A DNA stretch of 48,310 nt from Phycisphaerales bacterium (GCA_020852275.1 JADZBE010000035.1:1-48310); one strand, 5' to 3'; counted from the stretch's first letter, positions 24,846 through 34,173 are shown. The notes: generated from the sequence alone by a model not told the origin. Translations and numbers: made by a program.

Positions 24846-25050
24846 GTCGCCTCGACTTCGGGGAATAGGCCGAGCCTGACTGGACGAGATCGAAATCGCG
24901 CGTGGCTCGAAACTAAAATGCCAAAACGCGTGGCCAGACCCAGCGCAGGAGCGGGGGCGTGCTTCAGCTTGTTGCGCTGAAAGCGGGCATCTATCATTTC
25001 GCCGGGCGAGCGGGTCCACAGGTCGAGCGGCGGTGGATCGGCGGGAATCT

Positions 25051-25210
25051 CCCTTGCTGGCGCGGCGGGTTCTCCCTGTTGAGGGGATGCCGCCCTTGCC
25101 GGCGCTGCGGGTTCTGAATGCGGAGGCGGGCGCCTTTGCCGGCGCTGCGGGTCCTGAATGCGGGGGGCGGACGCCTTTGCTGGCCTGCGGGTTCTGAAGG
25201 GGAGAGTCTG
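25051..25210. repeat. ~41-bp tandem repeat, four copies
   Basis: Units start at 25051, 25093, 25133 and 25174 and share 'cctttgccggcgctgcgggt' followed by 'tctgaatgcgg'. They end 40 bp before dxr. A single related copy in opposite orientation lies at 627-652. Confidence 0.75.
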
Positions 25211-25249
25211 CACGGGGAACGGGGAGCTTGCCCCTAACTGGCGGCAGGG

Positions 25250-26410
25250 ATGAAGAAACGGGCCATTCTGCTGGGGTGCGCCGGCTCGATCGGGCGCAGC
25301 AGCCTTGACGTGCTCGACGGGCTTGCCGACGAGTGGGACGTGGCGGGGCTGGCCACCGGTTCGCGCGGGGGAGTGCTGACCCAACTCGCGCGTCGCTATC
25401 GTCCACAGGCGGTTGCGCTGGCAAATCCGCAGCGGGTCGAGGACATGCGGGCGGGGCTGCCGCCGGGCGTGCGGCTCTTTCACGGTCCCGCGGCCGCGGT
25501 GGAGCTGCTCGATGCGGTCGAGTGCGATTGCGTGATCGCGGCCATCGCGGGCGCGGCTTCGCTGCCCGCCACGCTTCGCGCCGTCGAGCTGGGGCGGCGG
25601 GTGGCGCTGGCGAACAAGGAATCGCTGGTCATGGCCGGCGAGATGCTGATGGCGCTGGCGCGGCGGACGGGGGCGGAGATCATCCCCGTGGACAGCGAGC
25701 ACTCGGCGGTGTTCCAGGCGGTTCATGCCGGGCGCGTCGAGGATGTGCGGCGGATTGTGCTGACGGCGTCCGGCGGACCGTTTCGCACGTGGCCGAGGGA
25801 GAAGCTGCGGGCGGCGACGGTTGCGCAGGCTCTGAACCATCCAACATGGGACATGGGGCCGAAGATCACGATCGACTCGGCCACGATGATGAACAAGGCG
25901 CTGGAGGTGATCGAGGCGCACCGGCTGTTCGATCTGCCGGTGGATCGGATTGAAGTCGCGGTGCACCCCGAGTCGATCGTTCATTCGATGGTGGAGTTCC
26001 GCGACGGTTCGGTCATCGCGCAGCTCGGCGCCCCGGACATGCGAACTCCGATTCAATACGCGCTGACGTATCCGGTACGGCGGGAATGCCCGGCCAAGCG
26101 GCTGAACCTGCTGGACGTGGGGCGGCTGACGTTTGAGCCACCGGACTTCGAGCGCTTCCCGGCGCTGCGGCTGGGATATGAGGCGGCGCGGAGCGGCGGC
26201 ACGTCCGGGGCGGCGCTGAACGCCGGCAACGAGGCGGCGGTGGCGCTCTTCCGCGAGGGCGCGATCGGCTTTACGGACATCGCCGCGCTGACGGAGCGGG
26301 CGCTGAAGGAACATGCGTGGACGGCCACGCCCGACGTGGATGAATTGCTCCGCGTGGATCGCTGGGCCAGGGATAAGGTAATTCAATGCACGATGTCGCT
26401 TCGGGAATGA
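25250..26410 (+). CDS. dxr: 1-deoxy-D-xylulose 5-phosphate reductoisomerase
   Basis: 386 aa, normal length for the family. It converts DXP to 2-C-methyl-D-erythritol 4-phosphate with NADPH, the committed step of the MEP isoprenoid pathway, in the cytoplasm. Visible landmarks are the nucleotide-binding 'LGCAGSIGRSSLDVL' (9-22; most relatives have GSTGSIG, so Thr is replaced by Ala here), 'ANKESLVMAGE' (about 122), metal and substrate residues in 'PVDSEHSAVFQA' and 'TASGGPFRTW', 'NHPTWDMGPKITIDSATMMN', and 'HPESIVHSMVEF'. Its TGA overlaps the rseP ATG, so the two are co-translated, an arrangement seen in many bacteria. Confidence 0.97.
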   Translation: MKKRAILLGCAGSIGRSSLDVLDGLADEWDVAGLATGSRGGVLTQLARRYRPQAVALANPQRVEDMRAGLPPGVRLFHGPAAAVELLDAVECDCVIAAIAGAASLPATLRAVELGRRVALANKESLVMAGEMLMALARRTGAEIIPVDSEHSAVFQAVHAGRVEDVRRIVLTASGGPFRTWPREKLRAATVAQALNHPTWDMGPKITIDSATMMNKALEVIEAHRLFDLPVDRIEVAVHPESIVHSMVEFRDGSVIAQLGAPDMRTPIQYALTYPVRRECPAKRLNLLDVGRLTFEPPDFERFPALRLGYEAARSGGTSGAALNAGNEAAVALFREGAIGFTDIAALTERALKEHAWTATPDVDELLRVDRWARDKVIQCTMSLRE

Positions 26411-28863
26411 TGACGAACATGACCGACTCGCTGCTGCTGGGGCAGAGCGTTTTGCTCCTCCTCTGGGACAAGGTCTGGCCGATCCTGGCGATTTTCGCCG
26501 GATTCTCGCTGATCATCTTTGTTCACGAGCTGGGTCACTTCGCGGTGGCGAAGTGGTGCGACGTGCGCGTGGAGAAGTTCGCCATCGGGTTCGGCAAGGA
26601 GCTCTGGGGGTTCACGCGCGGCGAGACGAGGTACTCGTTCAACGTGCTGCCGATGGGCGGCTACGTGAAGATGCTCGGGCAGGAGGATTTCGACGACAAG
26701 ACGCTGGAGCTGAAAGCCAAGCACGACCCGCGCTCGTTCGCCAACAAGGGCGTGGGGCAGCGCATGGCGATCGTGTCCGCCGGCGTGATCATGAACCTGC
26801 TGTTCGCGTTCGTGCTGTTCATCTTTGTCTTCATCGTGGGCATCACCGCCGTGCCGCCGACGGTGGGTCTGGTCGTTCCGGACACGCCGGCGCACCGCGC
26901 CGGGCTTCGCGGCGGCGACGTCATCCGCAGCATCAACGGCACGCCCACCTACGAGTTCAAGGACCTGATGATGAGCATCCTCCTGGCGGCGCCCTTCGAG
27001 CCGCTGGAATTCGAGATCGAGCGCGGCGGCGAGACGCTGCCGCCGGTCTACATCACGCCCGAGGACAACGTGCAGCAGGGGCAGATGACCATCGGCATCC
27101 GCCAGCCCGCCACGCGGCGCATCGCCCAAGTCTCCCGCTCGCAGGAAGGCGACGACCCGACGCGCCCGCGCGTGGGGGACATGATCGTCGAGGTCGGCGG
27201 CACGCCCGTGACGGACGAGAGTTTCTACGAAATGTTCGAGATCCTGCCGTATTTTGACGAATTCGTGGTCGAGCGCAGGGATCCGAAGTCGCCCGGCGCG
27301 CCGCCGCAGCGGGTCACGGTTCGCATCGAGCCGGACGTCAGCGTCGCTTCCGCCGATCCCGTCGAGAAGGGCTTGCGCGACATCCTGGGCATGGTTCCGC
27401 TGACGCGCTTCGAGAACATCTCGCCCCGGCAGCGCGCCGAGCTGGCGGGCATCGAGCAGGGCGACACGGTGCTCATGTGGGACGACGTGCCGCTTCCCAC
27501 CGCCACGGTCATCAACCGGGCCGTGCTGGACAATCCCGAACGGGACATCGCGTTCGTGGTGCGCAAGGAGGACGGACGCAGGCAGTCCGGTTTTGTCAGG
27601 CCCGGCGCGCCATCCAAGTCGCGCGGGACGATTCAGGCGTGGGCGGAAGCAATCATGGACGCGGCCGCTTCCGGCGCTCCGCGGGCGCGGCTGATCGGCG
27701 TAAGACCCGGCGGCGCTGCGCATCGCGCGGGTCTGGCGACCGGCGACCTGGTCCTGCGCTGGGACGACGACAGCTATCCCTCTGCCGTGCAGGTGAACCG
27801 CGACATCGAGCTGCGGCGCATGGATTCCGTCGCCGTGACGGTGCGCAAGCCCGACGGCCGCGAGCACACGACGACGCTCGCCATCCAGAAAGGCGGCATG
27901 ATTCAAGCGCTGCCGCAGTTGATCGCGTCGGAGGATCTGACGGTGGCGACCGTGATCGCGCAGCGCGGCGGGCGCCCCACGGCCGCGGCGGCGGCGAACA
28001 TTCCCGCCGGCGCGGTGCTTCGCTCCATCGCCAGCGAGTCGATCAAGACATGGAAACAGGCCATCGCGACGTTCCGCGCAAACGCGGGGAAAGACGTGGA
28101 AGTCGTCTATCTGCACGGCAAGGAGGAGGCGAGGACGACGCTGCACGTGCCGGCCACGCTGCGCACGGCGCTGAACCTTCCGATGTACGCGTGGATCAGC
28201 TCCGTGGACGGTCAGGAGCGGGCGACCGTGGAGTCCGCGCGCGGCGCGCAGGAGCCCGTGCTGCAGTTCCCCGAGGCGCTGGCGAACGTGCTCTCGACGC
28301 GCGTGGGCAAGACGGTCGAGGTCAAGTACTACCGCACACCGCTCGCCCCGCTGGAGTCGGCCAGCGTGCTCGTCACGGAGGAGATGCTCGACCCGTGGGA
28401 TGCGCGCATCGTGATGCTCGGCGGCGTCTGGGGCGAGGTCCGCACGTTCACGCTGCAGGAGACCAACCCCCTCGGCGCCATCCGCCTCGGCGTCCGCAAA
28501 ACCTACGACATGGTCATGCAGGTCTATCAGACTATCGACCGCATGGCCTTCTCCCGCAGTCTCAGCGCCGACAACATCTCCGGCCCGGTGGGCATCGTCT
28601 CGCTCGGCGGCAACGTCGCGCGGCAGGGGACGATGCAGCTCTTCTTCTTCCTGGCGATGCTGTCGGCCAACCTCGCGGTGCTCAACTTCCTCCCGCTGCC
28701 GATCGTCGATGGCGGACTGATGGTGTTCCTGCTGATCGAGAAAATCAAAGGCAGTCCGGTGAACATCAAGATCCAGGTCATCACGCAGACGGTGGGCATC
28801 GTGCTCATCGTGACAGCGTTCTTGTACGTCACGTTCAACGACGTGGTGAAGTTGTTTAACTGA
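26407..28863 (+). CDS. rseP: RseP-like site-2 intramembrane zinc metalloprotease with extended PDZ region
   Basis: 818 aa, nearly twice the ~450 aa of E. coli RseP. Zinc site HELGH is at 40-44 in the first membrane helix and the second active-site motif 'LPLPIVDGGLM' is near the C-terminus, followed by membrane helices. Between them lies a region of about 550 residues with several PDZ-like modules ('VVPDTPAHRAGLRGGDVI', 'GVRPGGAAHRAGLATGDLV', 'LAGIEQGDTVLMWDD'). RseP cuts anti-sigma factors and signal-peptide remnants in the membrane. The ATG at 26407 overlaps the dxr stop (ATGA); an in-frame ATG at 26386 is less likely. The extra PDZ modules may widen substrate gating. Confidence 0.95.
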   Translation: MMTNMTDSLLLGQSVLLLLWDKVWPILAIFAGFSLIIFVHELGHFAVAKWCDVRVEKFAIGFGKELWGFTRGETRYSFNVLPMGGYVKMLGQEDFDDKTLELKAKHDPRSFANKGVGQRMAIVSAGVIMNLLFAFVLFIFVFIVGITAVPPTVGLVVPDTPAHRAGLRGGDVIRSINGTPTYEFKDLMMSILLAAPFEPLEFEIERGGETLPPVYITPEDNVQQGQMTIGIRQPATRRIAQVSRSQEGDDPTRPRVGDMIVEVGGTPVTDESFYEMFEILPYFDEFVVERRDPKSPGAPPQRVTVRIEPDVSVASADPVEKGLRDILGMVPLTRFENISPRQRAELAGIEQGDTVLMWDDVPLPTATVINRAVLDNPERDIAFVVRKEDGRRQSGFVRPGAPSKSRGTIQAWAEAIMDAAASGAPRARLIGVRPGGAAHRAGLATGDLVLRWDDDSYPSAVQVNRDIELRRMDSVAVTVRKPDGREHTTTLAIQKGGMIQALPQLIASEDLTVATVIAQRGGRPTAAAAANIPAGAVLRSIASESIKTWKQAIATFRANAGKDVEVVYLHGKEEARTTLHVPATLRTALNLPMYAWISSVDGQERATVESARGAQEPVLQFPEALANVLSTRVGKTVEVKYYRTPLAPLESASVLVTEEMLDPWDARIVMLGGVWGEVRTFTLQETNPLGAIRLGVRKTYDMVMQVYQTIDRMAFSRSLSADNISGPVGIVSLGGNVARQGTMQLFFFLAMLSANLAVLNFLPLPIVDGGLMVFLLIEKIKGSPVNIKIQVITQTVGIVLIVTAFLYVTFNDVVKLFN

Positions 28864-28927
28864 TTCCAAACGCCTGCGGGAAGCAAGCCCGCGGCATCAT
28901 TCCCAAGGCCCTTGCGGGGAGAACTGC

Positions 28928-29389
28928 ATGAAAACTTGGATGGGGTTCGTTGTCTGCACCGTGCTTTGCTGGGGCGCGTATGTCCCGGTGCTGCATCAGG
29001 GGCAGTCGGCGTTTCTGCCGAAGGGGAATGGGGCGCTGCGGGCGTTTCTTTTTGTGGGGCTGGCGTATTTCCTGCTGGCTGGCGCGATCCTGGCGTATTT
29101 GTACGTGCGGCGGGCCGAGCCGCTGGAGTTCAGCGCGACGGGCGTAAAGTTCTCGACCGTGGCGGGCGTGCTCGGCGCGATCGGGGCGCTGGGCATTGTG
29201 TTTGCGCTGAAAAACGGCGGACATCCGACGAGCGTGGTGCCGCTGGTGTTCGCCGGCGCGCCGATCGTCGGCACGATGGTGGGCATGTTGTGGCACCGGC
29301 CCGCGCAGGCGCCGAACCTCTGGTTTTACCTGGGCATCCTCCTCGCAGCGGGGGGTGCGGGACTGGTGCTGGCGAACAAGCCGACGTGA
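28928..29389 (+). CDS. Small EamA/DMT-like membrane protein (half-transporter)
   Basis: 153 aa with five probable membrane helices ('MGFVVCTVLCWGAYVPVL', 'AFLFVGLAYFLLAGAILAY', 'VAGVLGAIGALGIVFAL', 'VVPLVFAGAPIVGTMVGML', 'FYLGILLAAGGAGLVLA'). The Trp-Gly opening and the C-terminal helix resemble one half of drug/metabolite or GRP sugar transporters, which normally have ten helices. A half-size protein would need to dimerise. The substrate is unknown. Spacing of 64 bp after rseP suggests its own start or a loose operon. Confidence 0.7.
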   Translation: MKTWMGFVVCTVLCWGAYVPVLHQGQSAFLPKGNGALRAFLFVGLAYFLLAGAILAYLYVRRAEPLEFSATGVKFSTVAGVLGAIGALGIVFALKNGGHPTSVVPLVFAGAPIVGTMVGMLWHRPAQAPNLWFYLGILLAAGGAGLVLANKPT

Positions 29390-29497
29390 GGGACGGACGA
29401 GCGCGGCGCGGTCAAGAAGAGGCGCGCCTATTCCGGGACGGCACGGAATCCCGGAATCGGCGCGGACATCCTTCGGTTCGCGAATTCGACGCCTGAC

Positions 29498-30820
29498 ATG
29501 CGAATCCTCTACCTGGCCCATCGCATTCCACTCCCTCCCAACAAGGGCGAAAAGATCCGCGCGTTTCATGTCCTGCGCCACCTGGCCTCGCGCCACGAGG
29601 TGTGGTGCGCGTGCTTTGTCGATGACCCTTCGGACCGCGGGCACGTGCCGGAGCTTGCTGCGTTGTGTTGCCGGTCGGCGGCGATTCCCTTCAACCGCCG
29701 CGTCGCGCTGGCGCGCGGGGTCTGCGCGCTGGCGGCGGGAAGGACGTTGACGGAGGGCTTCTATGCTCACCCGGCCATGCGGCGGCAACTGGCCGCCTGG
29801 TGCGGGCAGACCCGTTTCGACGCGGTCGTCGCGTTCTCGTCGAGCATGGCGCCCTACGCGCTCGCTGTGCCCGCGGCGCGGCGCGTCCTGGACTTGTGTG
29901 ATCTGGACAGCGCCAAATGGCGGGATTACGCCGCCCGCTCCCGCGCCCCGTGGGCAGGCCTGTACGCGGTCGAGGCGCGCCGCCTGCGTCGCCGCGAGGA
30001 GGAGTGGATCGCCGCGTTCGACGCCTCTGTGCTCATCAGCGACGCGGAGGCGCAGCAGATCGACAATCCTTCACTGCGCAGCCGTGTTCACGTCGTGCCC
30101 AACGGGATCGCCGTGCCCAACGGGATCAACGTGCCGGTTTCGCCGGAGCCGGAAATAGCGGCGGTCACGGCCCTCGACGGGCGCGCCGGCGACGAGGATG
30201 CTCCAGTCGAGCAGCATCGCGTCGTCGGCTTCGTCGGCGACCTGGGCTACGCGCCCAACGTCGATGGGTTGACGTGGTTTGTCCGGGAAAGCTGGCCCGT
30301 CGTGCGCGCCGCCGTGCCGGACGCGGTGCTGCACATCATCGGCCGGCGTCCATCCAAGGCCGTCATGCGGCTGGGTCGGCACGCGGGCGTCGAGGTGATT
30401 GGAGAAGTTGCCGACGTTCGCCCATTTCTCTCGCGCACGGCGGTGAGCATCGCGCCGCTGCGCATCGCCCGCGGCGTGCAAAACAAGGTCCTTGAAGCGA
30501 TGGCGTTCGGGAAACCCGTCGTCCTCACGTCTGCCGCGGCCACGGGCATCCGCGCCGAGGACGGAGCCCACTGGATTATCGCCGACGACGCCGTGCGAAT
30601 CGCCGCCGCCGTCACGACGCTTCTTCAGGATGCGCCGCGACGGAGGCGAATGGGGCACGCGGCGCGGGAACATGTCCGCCAACACTGCGCGTGGGAACCG
30701 GCGCTCGCATCGTTCGAGCAGATCGTGCAGGGCACATGCTCGTTGGAAGCGGATCGCGCGCGTGCGGAAGCGGTGTTGACGCCCGCAGGTCCATCCGCTC
30801 CCTCACGGTCGCGACTTTGA
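29498..30820 (+). CDS. Family 4 glycosyltransferase, TIGR03087-like
   Basis: 440 aa. The N-terminus 'MRILYLAHRIPLPPNKGEK' and 'RAFHVLRHLASRHEV', then 'LDLCDLDSAKWRDYA', are characteristic of the glycosyltransferase seen with exosortase/PEP-CTERM sugar clusters. The C-terminal donor-binding half has 'VVGFVGDLGYAPNVDGLTWF', 'HIIGRRPSKAV', and 'APLRIARGVQNKVLEAMAFG', which contains the catalytic E-x(7)-E region. It transfers a nucleotide-activated sugar in envelope polysaccharide synthesis. An insert around residue 210-245 ('NGIAVPNGINVPVSPEPE') contains a duplicated PNGI. No exosortase gene is in the window. It is convergent with the ABC permease gene, 23 bp away. Confidence 0.88.
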   Translation: MRILYLAHRIPLPPNKGEKIRAFHVLRHLASRHEVWCACFVDDPSDRGHVPELAALCCRSAAIPFNRRVALARGVCALAAGRTLTEGFYAHPAMRRQLAAWCGQTRFDAVVAFSSSMAPYALAVPAARRVLDLCDLDSAKWRDYAARSRAPWAGLYAVEARRLRRREEEWIAAFDASVLISDAEAQQIDNPSLRSRVHVVPNGIAVPNGINVPVSPEPEIAAVTALDGRAGDEDAPVEQHRVVGFVGDLGYAPNVDGLTWFVRESWPVVRAAVPDAVLHIIGRRPSKAVMRLGRHAGVEVIGEVADVRPFLSRTAVSIAPLRIARGVQNKVLEAMAFGKPVVLTSAAATGIRAEDGAHWIIADDAVRIAAAVTTLLQDAPRRRRMGHAAREHVRQHCAWEPALASFEQIVQGTCSLEADRARAEAVLTPAGPSAPSRSRL

Positions 30821-30843
30821 AACGCAGCACGCTCGAGGCGGCG

Positions 30844-33075
30844 TTACCCCGGCGCCGAGGCCCCGGGCGGCTCGCCGCGCCGCGCCGCCCGTTGAACCAG
30901 TAAGCACCCCGCGACGAACACCGCCGCGCCGGGCAGCAGCACGCTCCACGGAAGGTGCCGCGGCTGTCCGTCCATCTCCATCGGCAGCCATGCCACCCAC
31001 GACGGGCGCAGCGTGGACATCGTGATGATCCCGTTGTGCAGGAAATGCACGATGATGCCGGGCCAGATCGAACGCGTCTGCCAGCACACCCACGCCAGCA
31101 GCGCCCCCAGCAGAAAAGTCACCGGCAGCTTCGCGAGGATGAAATGGAACACCGCGAACACCACGGCGGACGTGAGGATCGACACGGTGCGACCGGCCGG
31201 CCCGCGCAGCGCGGTCAGCAGGAAGCCCCGGAAGAGCAGCTCTTCACTGAGCGCCGGGATGACGGCCATGAGCAGGAGCATCTCCGGCTCGGACAGGCTC
31301 ACGAGCGCTTTTTCCAGCGCCTCGGCGCTGTCCTTGGCGATGTCCGACATGCCGAACACCGCGTCCTGCAGCATCCCGATCTCCACCGCGAAGATCCAGG
31401 AGGTCGCTCCGATGAGGACCGCGCCAAGGACGCCCGACATCGCAGGGGGGCTCAGCGAAAACGTGCGCCGCACATCCACCTTCCAATACGTCAGGACCAG
31501 TGCCGGCAGAACCACGAACAGCACCGGCATGAACGCGAACGTCTTGCGCAGGACCATCAAGTCCGCCCCGTCCGGGCGCGAAGTCTGCAAGTACGATTGC
31601 AGAAAGAACCAGCCCGGAAACAGCAGCGCCGTCACCACCAGCGCCATGGTCAACGACGGCTTGCCCGAGGGGCGAATCAGCCGCCGGTCGAACGTGCCGC
31701 GCAGTGACTGCACGTCGGCGAACACCACCGATTCCTTCCCGAACACCTTCGCCGCCGCCGCCACCGCCGCCGTCGCGTAGAGCGTCGTGGACAGCAGCAC
31801 CGTCACCAGATCGCCCGTCCGCACCATCGCCCCCACCAGCAGCTCGCGCGTCAGCAGCACCATGTTCCCCACCGGCATCACCAGCATGACGCCCGTCAGC
31901 TCGGTGGCCGGCAGCGCCGCCACGCCGCCGGGGATCAGCACGGCGAGGATGATCGGCGTGACATAATTCTGCGCTTCCTTGAACGTGCGCGCGTAGCTGC
32001 ACACGGCCATCATGATCGCCGACATGAGCACCGCGAAGGGAACGAGGCAGAGCAGAATGAGCGCGAGCTGCCCGTAAGGAACGCCCGTGCCGGTTGTCGT
32101 AATCAGTTCATTGAACCCGCCGAAATACACCGTGGCGCACACGCTCGCCAGGTTCAGCGTCGCGCCGAGAATCGCGATCGTCGTCACCACGAGGAACTTC
32201 CCGACGATCAGGTCCAGCACCGGAACCGGGCAGACCAGCAGCGTTTCCAGCGTGCCGCGCTCGCGCTCGCCGGCCGTGATGTCGATCGCCGGGTAGATTG
32301 CGCCGGTGATGGTCATCAGCACGAGGATGAGCGGGAGAATCTGCCCGAGCACCGACGACGGGGACGCGAGGTTCTTCCCCGCGATCGCAAACGGCTGGAA
32401 GAACGTGTCGGGCACGCCGAGCTGCCGGCGGCGCTGGGCGTTCCAGCGCTCCTCGACCGCCGCGAACATGTCCGTCAGCCGTGCATACCCGGTGGCGCTG
32501 CGGGCCTCCTCCTGGTCGTACCAGAGCTGCACGCGCGTCGGCAGCGCCGGGTCCGCGGAGATCGGCCCCTCGAAGAGAATGCCGACGTGAATCCCGCGCT
32601 CGCGGATCAGCGCCTCGATCCGATCGCGGTCCTCGCAGGGCATCCACGTCAGGTCCAGCGGAGGCAGCGCGCCCTCGTCGATCTTCGACGTGTCTCCGTC
32701 AACGGGCTGACCGGCTTCGCCCGAGCGCGCCGGATCCCTTGCCGCGTCCCCGCGCGAGGGCGGGTCCTGCTGCGGTTCCGCGGGTTGCGTCGCCGGCTTC
32801 GTCTGATCCTGCGCCGCGCGGAGGCGCTCGTACTCATCCCGGATGAACGTAAGCATTTGCGCCTGCGCCCCGTCCGGTCCGCCGATCCCGCCCACTACGA
32901 TCGCCCGGCGACCCAGCGTCTGCGTCTGCACGCTGATGGCCTGCAACGAGCCGAGCATCAGCAGCGGATACAGCCCAATCGGCACGATCAGCATGGCGAT
33001 CAGCGTGCGGCGGTCGCGCAGCAGGTCGATCAGTTCCTTCCCGTAGATCGTTCGAACGCGGTGTCGGAAGCTCAT
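30844..33075 (-). CDS. ABC-2 permease fused to a CPBP intramembrane protease
   Basis: 743 aa. The N-terminal ~440 residues are a NatB-like ABC-2 permease: first membrane helix 'MLIVPIGLYPLLMLGSL', a large periplasmic loop of about 170 residues, then five helices with 'ITAGERERGTLETLLVCPV'. The C-terminal ~250 residues form a CPBP (CAAX protease/bacteriocin-processing) domain with 'LSEELLFRGFLLTAL', later His in 'FAVFHFILAKL' and 'IIVHFLHNGI'. All the expected Glu-Glu and His residues are present, so it is probably active. Fused forms are known in this phylum. The substrate may be Na+, a peptide or a lipid. Its ATG overlaps the ATPase gene stop (ATGA). Confidence 0.9.
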   Translation of the reverse strand: MSFRHRVRTIYGKELIDLLRDRRTLIAMLIVPIGLYPLLMLGSLQAISVQTQTLGRRAIVVGGIGGPDGAQAQMLTFIRDEYERLRAAQDQTKPATQPAEPQQDPPSRGDAARDPARSGEAGQPVDGDTSKIDEGALPPLDLTWMPCEDRDRIEALIRERGIHVGILFEGPISADPALPTRVQLWYDQEEARSATGYARLTDMFAAVEERWNAQRRRQLGVPDTFFQPFAIAGKNLASPSSVLGQILPLILVLMTITGAIYPAIDITAGERERGTLETLLVCPVPVLDLIVGKFLVVTTIAILGATLNLASVCATVYFGGFNELITTTGTGVPYGQLALILLCLVPFAVLMSAIMMAVCSYARTFKEAQNYVTPIILAVLIPGGVAALPATELTGVMLVMPVGNMVLLTRELLVGAMVRTGDLVTVLLSTTLYATAAVAAAAKVFGKESVVFADVQSLRGTFDRRLIRPSGKPSLTMALVVTALLFPGWFFLQSYLQTSRPDGADLMVLRKTFAFMPVLFVVLPALVLTYWKVDVRRTFSLSPPAMSGVLGAVLIGATSWIFAVEIGMLQDAVFGMSDIAKDSAEALEKALVSLSEPEMLLLMAVIPALSEELLFRGFLLTALRGPAGRTVSILTSAVVFAVFHFILAKLPVTFLLGALLAWVCWQTRSIWPGIIVHFLHNGIITMSTLRPSWVAWLPMEMDGQPRHLPWSVLLPGAAVFVAGCLLVQRAARRGEPPGASAPG

Positions 33076-33848
33076 GAAACCGGCGCTCCCGTCGGCCGGT
33101 GAAGCACGGCCGCCCCGTCGCCCTCCGCGGCGAGCTTCAGAAAAATGTTGCTGAGGCGTTGCTCCCCGGTGCGCTGCCGCAGCTCGCCGAGCGTGCCCTC
33201 GGCCATGAGCCGCCCGTGGTGCAGGAAGCCGATGCGGTGGCAGAGCGTCTCGGCCTCGTCGAGGTAATGGGTGGACAGGAGGATCGTCTTGCCGTCCTGC
33301 CCCGCGCGGCGGATGAAGTCGAGAATGAGCCGGTTGCTCAGCACGTCCAGCCCGAGCGTCGGCTCGTCCATGATGAGAATGGGCGGGTCGGCGATGAGCA
33401 CGCGCCCGATGTTGACGCGCTGGCGCTGCCCGGTGGACAGGCTCCCACAGCGCAAATGCGCGAACTCGTGCATGTCCAGCCAGTCGATCAATTCGTCCGC
33501 CCGTGCCGTTGCCTCTCGTCGCTCGCGCCCGTGCAGCTCCGCGAAGTACGTCAACAGCTCGCGCGGCGTGAGCCGCTGATACAGCCCCGTGTTGGCCGTA
33601 AGAAAGCCGAGGATGCGCTTCACCTCGAACGGGTGCGCCGCCACGTCAAACCCGGCGAGCGTCGCGGAGCCGCCCGTCGGCGTGATCATGCCCGAGAGCA
33701 TCCGGAGCGTGGTGGTCTTGCCCGCGCCGTTGGGACCCAGCAGCCCGTAGATTTCACCGGCGCCGACGCGGAACGACAGCTCGTCCACCGCCCGCTTCTC
33801 GCCGTCCGCCGTGGGGAACGCCTTCGTCAACTTGTCCGCCAGCACCAT
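33072..33848 (-). CDS. ABC transporter ATP-binding protein (NatA-like)
   Basis: 258 aa. Walker A 'GLLGPNGAGKTTTLRML' (about 37-53), signature 'LSTGQRQRVNIGRVLIADP' and Walker B 'ILIMDEPTLGLD' are complete, with the switch His in 'LSTHYLDEAE'. It powers the adjacent permease-protease fusion, whose gene it overlaps by four bases. The ATG at 33848 is chosen because the fold starts right after it; the longer open frame to 33929 has an unusual Arg/Ser-rich extension. Single-ATPase exporters of this type usually act as dimers with two permease subunits. Confidence 0.95.
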   Translation of the reverse strand: MVLADKLTKAFPTADGEKRAVDELSFRVGAGEIYGLLGPNGAGKTTTLRMLSGMITPTGGSATLAGFDVAAHPFEVKRILGFLTANTGLYQRLTPRELLTYFAELHGRERREATARADELIDWLDMHEFAHLRCGSLSTGQRQRVNIGRVLIADPPILIMDEPTLGLDVLSNRLILDFIRRAGQDGKTILLSTHYLDEAETLCHRIGFLHHGRLMAEGTLGELRQRTGEQRLSNIFLKLAAEGDGAAVLHRPTGAPVS

Positions 33849-34173
33849 GTCCACGCCGGCGGAATTGTAGCGAGAAGCCGCGTCCGCGGAACGACGGCGA
33901 ATTCCGCGGGAATCGAGCGGGGCGGCCACGGATTGTGGCCAATCGGCGTCGAGCCACGACGGACCTTGGATGGATCTCCACGGGACTCGCCCCGATCCCC
34001 GCAGCCGTGTCAGCTTTCTTCCGCAGCCAAGTCAGCCCGATTTTCGAAGCCGAGCCAAAGTGATCCTCGAAGCCGAGCCAACCTGATCCCCTTCGGGGAA
34101 AGGACCGGTCGGCGACGCCACGCCTCCTTCCGCCCCCTTCCCACGAACGTGGATTGCTGGCAAGCTGGGGTTC
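33849..34173. other. Divergent intergenic region with 23-bp repeats
   Basis: No gene. It lies between the leftward ABC operon and a rightward exported-protein gene and so should hold both promoters, but none is clear. Its second half contains the 23-bp array described separately. Confidence 0.5.
34001..34091. repeat. 23-bp tandem repeat, four copies
   Basis: Units of 22-23 bp start at 34001, 34023, 34046 and 34069 (e.g. gaagccgagccaaagtgatc+ctc). In reverse complement the unit is like that of the array at 24731-24845, so the two arrays flank the 25-34 kb block in opposite orientations. It ends with the hairpin ccccttcgggg. Confidence 0.7.

Larger units (their letters stand above)
24041..25249. 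other. Gene-free, repeat-filled 1.2-kb spacer
   Basis: No intact gene. It holds a truncated 17-codon reading frame with a strong ribosome-binding site, a palindrome, a block of GC hairpins, a 23-bp tandem array and a ~41-bp tandem array, each listed separately. The long open frames on the minus strand here come from the repeats. The first ~300 bp (24041-24346) contain nothing I recognise. Confidence 0.6.

Noticed and set aside
24705..26386. Minus-strand frames over the 24.7-25.2 kb repeats and dxr
   Set aside because: They arise from tandem repeats and the antisense of dxr.
26383..28869. Minus-strand 828-aa frame opposite rseP
   Set aside because: His/Arg/Asp-rich shadow translation; the plus strand has both protease motifs.
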